DNA of 64,000 bases, taken from positions 248,001-312,000 of the forward strand of contig NZ_BAABJY010000001.1 of assembly GCF_039543545.1 (NCBI RefSeq), read 5' to 3'. Positions 60,167 to 64,000 of this stretch are shown here, piece by piece (position 1 is the first letter of the stretch; every line of letters starts with the position of its first letter). Made by a program: the position numbers and the translations under genes. The stretch is from Luteimonas vadosa (GTDB lineage: Bacteria > Pseudomonadota > Gammaproteobacteria > Xanthomonadales > Xanthomonadaceae). Below the pieces are notes generated by a model. That model ran no database searches. It was not told the origin of the DNA and saw only the letters and a list, made by a program, of their open reading frames with translations.

Positions 60167-60592
60167 TTAACCCGAAGCCGGCAGCGCGACCCGCCCGGTG
60201 GCGACGGCCATGCCCAGCGTATCGGCGTGCTGCTGGAAGCTGGCCACCTTGCCGTCCTCGAGCGTCCACACATGCACGACCTGGGGATTCAGCGGCAGGC
60301 CCGTGGCCTTCGCAGTGGCGGAGTAGCGGCCTGCCATCACCACGCAATCGCCGTCGGCAACGAAGCGCTCCGGCACGACGCTGAAGCCGTCGAACTTGTC
60401 GCCCAGCCGCATGAACACGCCTTCCAGCACCGCCTGCGGTCCGACGTAGGGATTGCCATCGGCCAGCGGCAGGTTGTTCTCGGCCTCGTTCCAGCGAATG
60501 TCCGGCGACATGGCGCCAAGCACGGCAGGGATGTCGCCACGCGAAAAAGCCGCGTACACGCCCTGGATGATGTCGAGGTTCGATTGGCTCAT
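60167..60592 (-). CDS. SnoaL-like (NTF2 fold) protein
   Basis: 141 residues from ATG at 60592. IIQGVYAAFSRGDIPAVLGAMSPDIRW is the family start of the ketosteroid-isomerase/SnoaL fold; YSATAKATGLPLNPQVVHVWTLEDGKVASFQQHADT completes the cone. Such proteins are small cytosolic dimers with diverse or no catalysis. No clear active-site Asp dyad was checked. An A+T-neutral upstream region follows. Confidence 0.9.
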   Translation of the reverse strand: MSQSNLDIIQGVYAAFSRGDIPAVLGAMSPDIRWNEAENNLPLADGNPYVGPQAVLEGVFMRLGDKFDGFSVVPERFVADGDCVVMAGRYSATAKATGLPLNPQVVHVWTLEDGKVASFQQHADTLGMAVATGRVALPASG

Positions 60593-61307
60593 GCGTGCCG
60601 CTCCCTGTTCAAGTTTGTGTCGTGCGGGCGCGGCTGCGGCAACCGGCTGCTCCGTCCGCGACGTGCACGCGCGTTCATTCCTGAACGCAAGAGGCAACCG
60701 CGGGCGGACAGCCGCGAACGAAGAGGACCCTGTAACGAGTAAGACATCAATCCTGGCCCGGATGGGAAAAGCGACACTGGCGCGAGTTTTTCGGGAATTA
60801 GGTGTGCCTGGCCCTTCTTTGTCGAACCGCATGGCCGTGCCCATCCTTGTCCTCCGCCTCGGGCACGGCGGCAGCAATCCCGTGGGTCAGCAACCGGCAG
60901 ATGGCCCGGTCGTCCGGGCCTGGCGCATCGTCCTCGCCCTTGATGCCAGGGTGCATCGTCTGCTCGCCTGGTTGTCGCGAAAGCGAGGCCTGGCGGGGGT
61001 TTGAGCCGCATTTCCCGGCAAGGCTGGGCGAAATCGGCCCCGGGATCCCGGTATTTCGGCCCGATTCGACCCACCCTGTTTCACAAACCTCAGGTACCGC
61101 CGTCGAAATCAGGGTAGGCTGCATGCACTGTTCAAAGCGGGATCACGGTACATCGTGGCTCCGATGCGGTAGATCAACAGGTGTCATGGCCTATCACGGC
61201 TGATCCGGACGATCCGCTCCATCGCTTCGCGTTACCCCTTGCTCGATACAGTCTCGGCGCCGCACAAGGCGGGCCGTGTTCCATCAACTGTTCCAAGGAG
61301 TAACACC
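60593..61307. other. 715-bp intergenic region, no gene seen
   Basis: No supported ORF on either strand; the plausible-looking short frames are Arg/Pro-rich shadows. The right 100 bases must hold the cold-shock gene promoter and its 5' untranslated leader. Confidence 0.55.
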
Positions 61308-61517
61308 ATGTCAGAACGTCAGACCGGCACCGTCAAGTGGTTCAACGACGCCAAGGGCTTCGGCTTCATCACCCCCGAGAGCGGCGACGACCTGTTCGTT
61401 CACTTCCGTTCCATCCAGGGCGACGGCTTCAAGTCGCTGCAGGAAGGCCAGAAGGTTTCGTTCAAGGTCACGCAGGGCCAGAAGGGCCTGCAGGCCGACG
61501 AAGTGCAGCCCGAGTAA
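61308..61517 (+). CDS. cspA: Cold-shock protein, CspA family
   Basis: 69 residues. OB-fold RNA chaperone with RNP1 KGFGFITPE and RNP2 DLFVHFRSI, plus the initial GTVKWFNDAKG. AAGGAG precedes the ATG by 7 bases. Binds single-stranded RNA/DNA and relieves secondary structure, often on temperature shift. A leader of unknown length upstream may be thermoregulatory as in E. coli cspA; this is not shown by sequence alone. A strong terminator follows at once. Confidence 0.97.
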   Translation: MSERQTGTVKWFNDAKGFGFITPESGDDLFVHFRSIQGDGFKSLQEGQKVSFKVTQGQKGLQADEVQPE

Positions 61518-61556
61518 GGACTGACTCGGCGCGGGATCCGCGCCAGCGACACCAGG

Positions 61557-61586
61557 ACCCCGGGCGGCAACGCCCGGGGTCTTTTG
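61557..61586 (+). terminator. Rho-independent terminator of the cold-shock gene
   Basis: GACCCCGGGCG, loop GCAA, CGCCCGGGGTC, then TTTT: an 11-bp perfect stem with a GNRA tetraloop and T-run, 39 bases after the stop. Textbook intrinsic terminator. Confidence 0.93.
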
Positions 61587-61630
61587 CGTTTCGGCGTCAG
61601 AAAGGAGGCGAGAACCCTTGCCTTAAGGGC

Positions 61631-61674
61631 AAATTGAACCTGACCCCTCATTCGTTAAATTGTCCCTGACACCT
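61631..61674. repeat. Pair of near-identical 18-mers of the REP-like type
   Basis: AAATTGAACCTGACCCCT (61631-61648) and AAATTGTCCCTGACACCT (61657-61674) are direct repeats 26 bases apart with a few mismatches. Sequences of this form are, to my knowledge, common beside Y1-type REP-associated transposases in gammaproteobacteria. No transposase is present here, so it is probably a non-autonomous relic. Confidence 0.4.
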
Positions 61675-61810
61675 TTTTCTTCGCGTCCTTGAGCCCGGTT
61701 GCAGGCGAACGGCGACGGCGGCTGCGACCATCCCAGCGTCCCCCGCATCGTTTACTGGAGTCCCCTTGCCTCGGTGCGTGGAAGCGCCCACCGCTGGAAC
61801 CGGAGTCCCC

Positions 61811-63220
61811 ATGCGCCCTTGCCCCATGCCCCCGCAAGCCCTGCCCCCGCAGCTCCCGCGCCTGGGACTGCTGTTGCTGCTCGCGCTCCTGCTCATGCTG
61901 CCGGTGAAGGCCAGCGCTGCGCAGGGTGGGCCTCCGCCGGCGCTGCGCGATGCGATCTCGGCGGTGGAGGCGATGCTGGGCGGGACCGACGAGGCTTCGC
62001 TGTCCGCGTTCGCCGAGCAGCGGCTCGCGCCGGCCTATCGCGCGCGACTGGGTGAAGGCGCCACCGCCCATCTCCGCGCTTTGCGCGAGGCCGCGCGCGA
62101 AGCGCTCGGCGACGTCGCCGTGGAGATGGAGGAAGACGGCCTGCACCTGGTCATCTCCGACACGCGCTTCGCCGACTATCGGCTGGCGATCGACGACGCC
62201 GGCCTGCTCACCGCGCTGGAACTGGTGAAATCCGGCGTGGCCGTGGTCCCCGCGGCACCGGCCCTGACCTGGGAGTCGCTGCCCGGCGCGCTGCGCGAGG
62301 CCGAGGCCAGGGGTTTCTCCGGCGTGGTGTCGGCAACGCGGGATGGCAGGCCGGTGCTCAGGCAGGCCTATGGCCTGGCCGATCGCGAACGCCGTCGTGC
62401 GACCAAACTCGACACCATCTACGGCATCGGCTCGGCGCCGATCGACTTCACCGTCACCGCAACCTACCTGCTGGTGCAGCGTGGCAGGCTGTCGCTGGAC
62501 GACAGGATCGGCAAGTTCATCCCCGGCGTCCCCGCCGACCGGAGCGCGATGACCATCGGCCACCTGCTGGGCGGTCGCTCGGGCCTGCCCGATTTCCCCG
62601 CGCAGGAGAGCGACTGGGACGCCGACCTCGCGTGGATCGACCGCGACACCTTCGTCGCGCGGGTCATGGCGCAGCCGCTGCTGTTCGCGCCGGGCACTGC
62701 ATCGGCGCATTCTCACGGCGCCTACGGCCTGCTGGCGGCAATCATCGAACTGGCGACCGGCGAGCGCTACCGCGACTTCATCCAGCGCGAGATCCTCGAT
62801 GTCGCCGGCATGCGGCGCACCGGCTTCTACGGCGACCGCAAGGAGTTTTCGCTCGACGACTTCGCCGTGGGTTACGGGCCGAGTAGCGTTGGCCTGCCCA
62901 ACATCCCGCCCAACTGGGGGCCGACCTCCTGGCTGGTCATGGGCAGCGGCGGAATGTATTCCACCCTCGAAGACATGCAGCGATTCCACGACGCCATCTC
63001 GGCCGGCCGCATCCTGCGTGATCCCTGGCGCGCGGAGCAGGCCGGGCCAAGGGTCGGCGTCGACGGGTCAGACCGCGGCTACCACCACTTCCACGCATTC
63101 GACGGCAAGGGCAACCGCATCGAGCTGCTGATGAACGGCGAAGGCCGAACCGAGCAGATGCGCGCCTTGCAGCGGGCGATGGAGCAGCTCGTGGAGCCGC
63201 CGCCGCGTGGCGGCCCATAA
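61811..63220 (+). CDS. Serine beta-lactamase-fold protein lacking catalytic motifs, exported
   Basis: 469 residues. Signal peptide (LGLLLLLALLLMLPVKASAAQ). A small helical N-terminal domain (about 40-145) precedes the class C/penicillin-binding-protein-like domain (155-460). The position of the SxxK nucleophile motif (IGSAPIDFT, Ser208) has Ile211 in place of Lys. The YxN motif is AHSHGAYG (His300-Ser-His302), lacking Tyr and Asn. GLPDFPAQ and MGSGGMYSTLEDMQRFHDA confirm the fold. Either catalytically dead or with a different chemistry. Start chosen for the signal peptide; an ATG 45 bases upstream exists. Confidence 0.85.
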   Translation: MRPCPMPPQALPPQLPRLGLLLLLALLLMLPVKASAAQGGPPPALRDAISAVEAMLGGTDEASLSAFAEQRLAPAYRARLGEGATAHLRALREAAREALGDVAVEMEEDGLHLVISDTRFADYRLAIDDAGLLTALELVKSGVAVVPAAPALTWESLPGALREAEARGFSGVVSATRDGRPVLRQAYGLADRERRRATKLDTIYGIGSAPIDFTVTATYLLVQRGRLSLDDRIGKFIPGVPADRSAMTIGHLLGGRSGLPDFPAQESDWDADLAWIDRDTFVARVMAQPLLFAPGTASAHSHGAYGLLAAIIELATGERYRDFIQREILDVAGMRRTGFYGDRKEFSLDDFAVGYGPSSVGLPNIPPNWGPTSWLVMGSGGMYSTLEDMQRFHDAISAGRILRDPWRAEQAGPRVGVDGSDRGYHHFHAFDGKGNRIELLMNGEGRTEQMRALQRAMEQLVEPPPRGGP

Positions 63221-63375
63221 CGGGGCGGGCTCCACCTTCGAAGAGGCGCTCCGCTCGACAGTCTGTGCCTTCGGCCGCTTGGCCATCGCGGCTCAATCAC
63301 GTCGTGCTCGCGGGTACGCAGACTATGCTGCAATGCAACAAACGGTCGCCCGTCGGCGACGCCAGGAGCAATCCC

Positions 63376-64000
63376 TTGAAGATACTCGACGCCTTGCTGG
63401 CGCGCCGCCGCGACGCGCAACGCGACACGCCTGTCGCGAGCGCACCCGCACTGCGGGACCGGATTACCGCCACGATCGATGACGCGCTGGCTTCGGCAGG
63501 CCTGACCCGGGACACCGTCGACGGCGCCGCCATTGCAGGCGTCATCGATGGCGCGCTGGTCCGGGCGGGGCTGCGCGGACCCGGTGACCTGCCTGGCCCA
63601 GCGGTGACCCAGGCGCCCCTGCGGGCAGCGGAGGCGGCTGGGCGCAGCGCCACGGCGCGCGATCCCGCGGGGAGTTTCCTTGCCAGGACGTACGCGGGAC
63701 CGGAGGGCACCCTCGCCTACATGCTCCATGTCCCGGCCGGCTACGACACGGACGCCACCCGCCGCTTTCCGTTGCTGGTGATGCTGCATGGCTGCACGCA
63801 GTCGCCCCAGGATTTTGCGGCCGGGACGCGCATGAATGCACTGGCCGACGTGCACGGGCTGCTGGTGGCGTACCCCGCCCAGTCCGCGAACGCCAACGGC
63901 TCGAGGTGCTGGAACTGGTTCCGGCCCAAGGACCAGGCACGCGGCGCCGGCGAACCCGCCCTGATCGCGGGCATGGCTGCCGAGGTCACGTCCGCCTATC
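63376..64000 (+). CDS. PHB depolymerase family esterase (3' end cut by window)
   Basis: No ATG is available, but TTG at 63376 has AGGAG 7 bases upstream and opens a 208-codon frame without stop to the window edge. After an Ala/Arg-rich leader the alpha/beta hydrolase domain starts near residue 95 (FLARTYAGPEGTLAYMLHVP). LLVMLHGCTQSPQDFA is the oxyanion region and RMNALADVHGLLVAYPAQS is typical of the esterase_PHB family; NGSRCWNWFRP follows. The catalytic Ser would lie beyond the end. An export signal is not evident. Confidence 0.85.
   Translation, partial: MKILDALLARRRDAQRDTPVASAPALRDRITATIDDALASAGLTRDTVDGAAIAGVIDGALVRAGLRGPGDLPGPAVTQAPLRAAEAAGRSATARDPAGSFLARTYAGPEGTLAYMLHVPAGYDTDATRRFPLLVMLHGCTQSPQDFAAGTRMNALADVHGLLVAYPAQSANANGSRCWNWFRPKDQARGAGEPALIAGMAAEVTSAY

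Noticed and set aside
60887..61084. Short minus-strand frame in the region before cspA
   Set aside because: Arg/Ala/Gly-rich, no start signal and no family pattern; judged non-coding.
61811..63220. Active class C beta-lactamase or resistance gene
   Set aside because: Both catalytic motifs (SxxK, YxN) are replaced, so a resistance function is not supported.

Overview
The window is high-G+C DNA from a gammaproteobacterium, most likely Xanthomonadaceae of the Luteimonas/Lysobacter type. The evidence is the combination of an hmgA/hppD/MarR block, a kynA next to a three-gene 2-oxo acid dehydrogenase, a TrpRS with a long C-terminal extension, a DAK2-DegV fusion next to plsY, and many Ala/Arg/Gly-rich secreted proteins. 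The genus is inference. No 16S gene is present. Both ends cut genes: a CaCA antiporter on the left and a PHB-depolymerase-type esterase on the right.

Layout. 1-9.3 kb is mainly amino acid catabolism and uptake: homogentisate dioxygenase, 4-hydroxyphenylpyruvate dioxygenase with a divergent MarR regulator, a POT peptide transporter, an AbgT transporter and tryptophan 2,3-dioxygenase. 9.4-13.5 kb carries E1-alpha, E1-beta and E2 of a 2-oxo acid dehydrogenase. 13.6-17.8 kb has trpS, small stress and envelope genes, arginase and tRNA-Thr(TGT). 17.8-22.9 kb is one minus-strand run: fatty-acid-kinase-like fusion, plsY, birA, coaX and a SPOR protein. 23-28.9 kb holds mtfA, a PhoPQ-type two-component system with a PepSY-like gene, an amidinotransferase-fold protein and dusA.

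28.95-38.52 kb is a 9.6-kb genomic island, visibly richer in A+T than its surroundings. It is integrated in the 5' end of dusA and bounded by a perfect 24-bp direct repeat. It carries a dusA-type tyrosine integrase, an unrecognised gene, an AlpA/excisionase-like HTH protein and a VapE-type primase/helicase ATPase followed by a repeat-rich non-coding segment. Its cargo is a PD-(D/E)xK-like protein, a small regulator-like gene behind an array of repeats, a large GHKL-fold ATPase and a DNA methyltransferase. ATPase and methyltransferase converge with no base between their stop codons. I read the cargo as a candidate defence (restriction-like) module; this is inference from motifs and context.

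38.6-64 kb is accessory chromosome rich in exported proteins. It includes two paralogous secreted proteins of an unrecognised family, an NlpE-like lipoprotein, two PQQ-type sugar dehydrogenases, a lytic transglycosylase, an MBL hydrolase, an L,D-transpeptidase, a CadC-type winged-helix/TolB fusion, an M20 peptidase, a cold-shock gene with a textbook terminator, a beta-lactamase-fold protein lacking its catalytic motifs, and a relic of an EAL domain.
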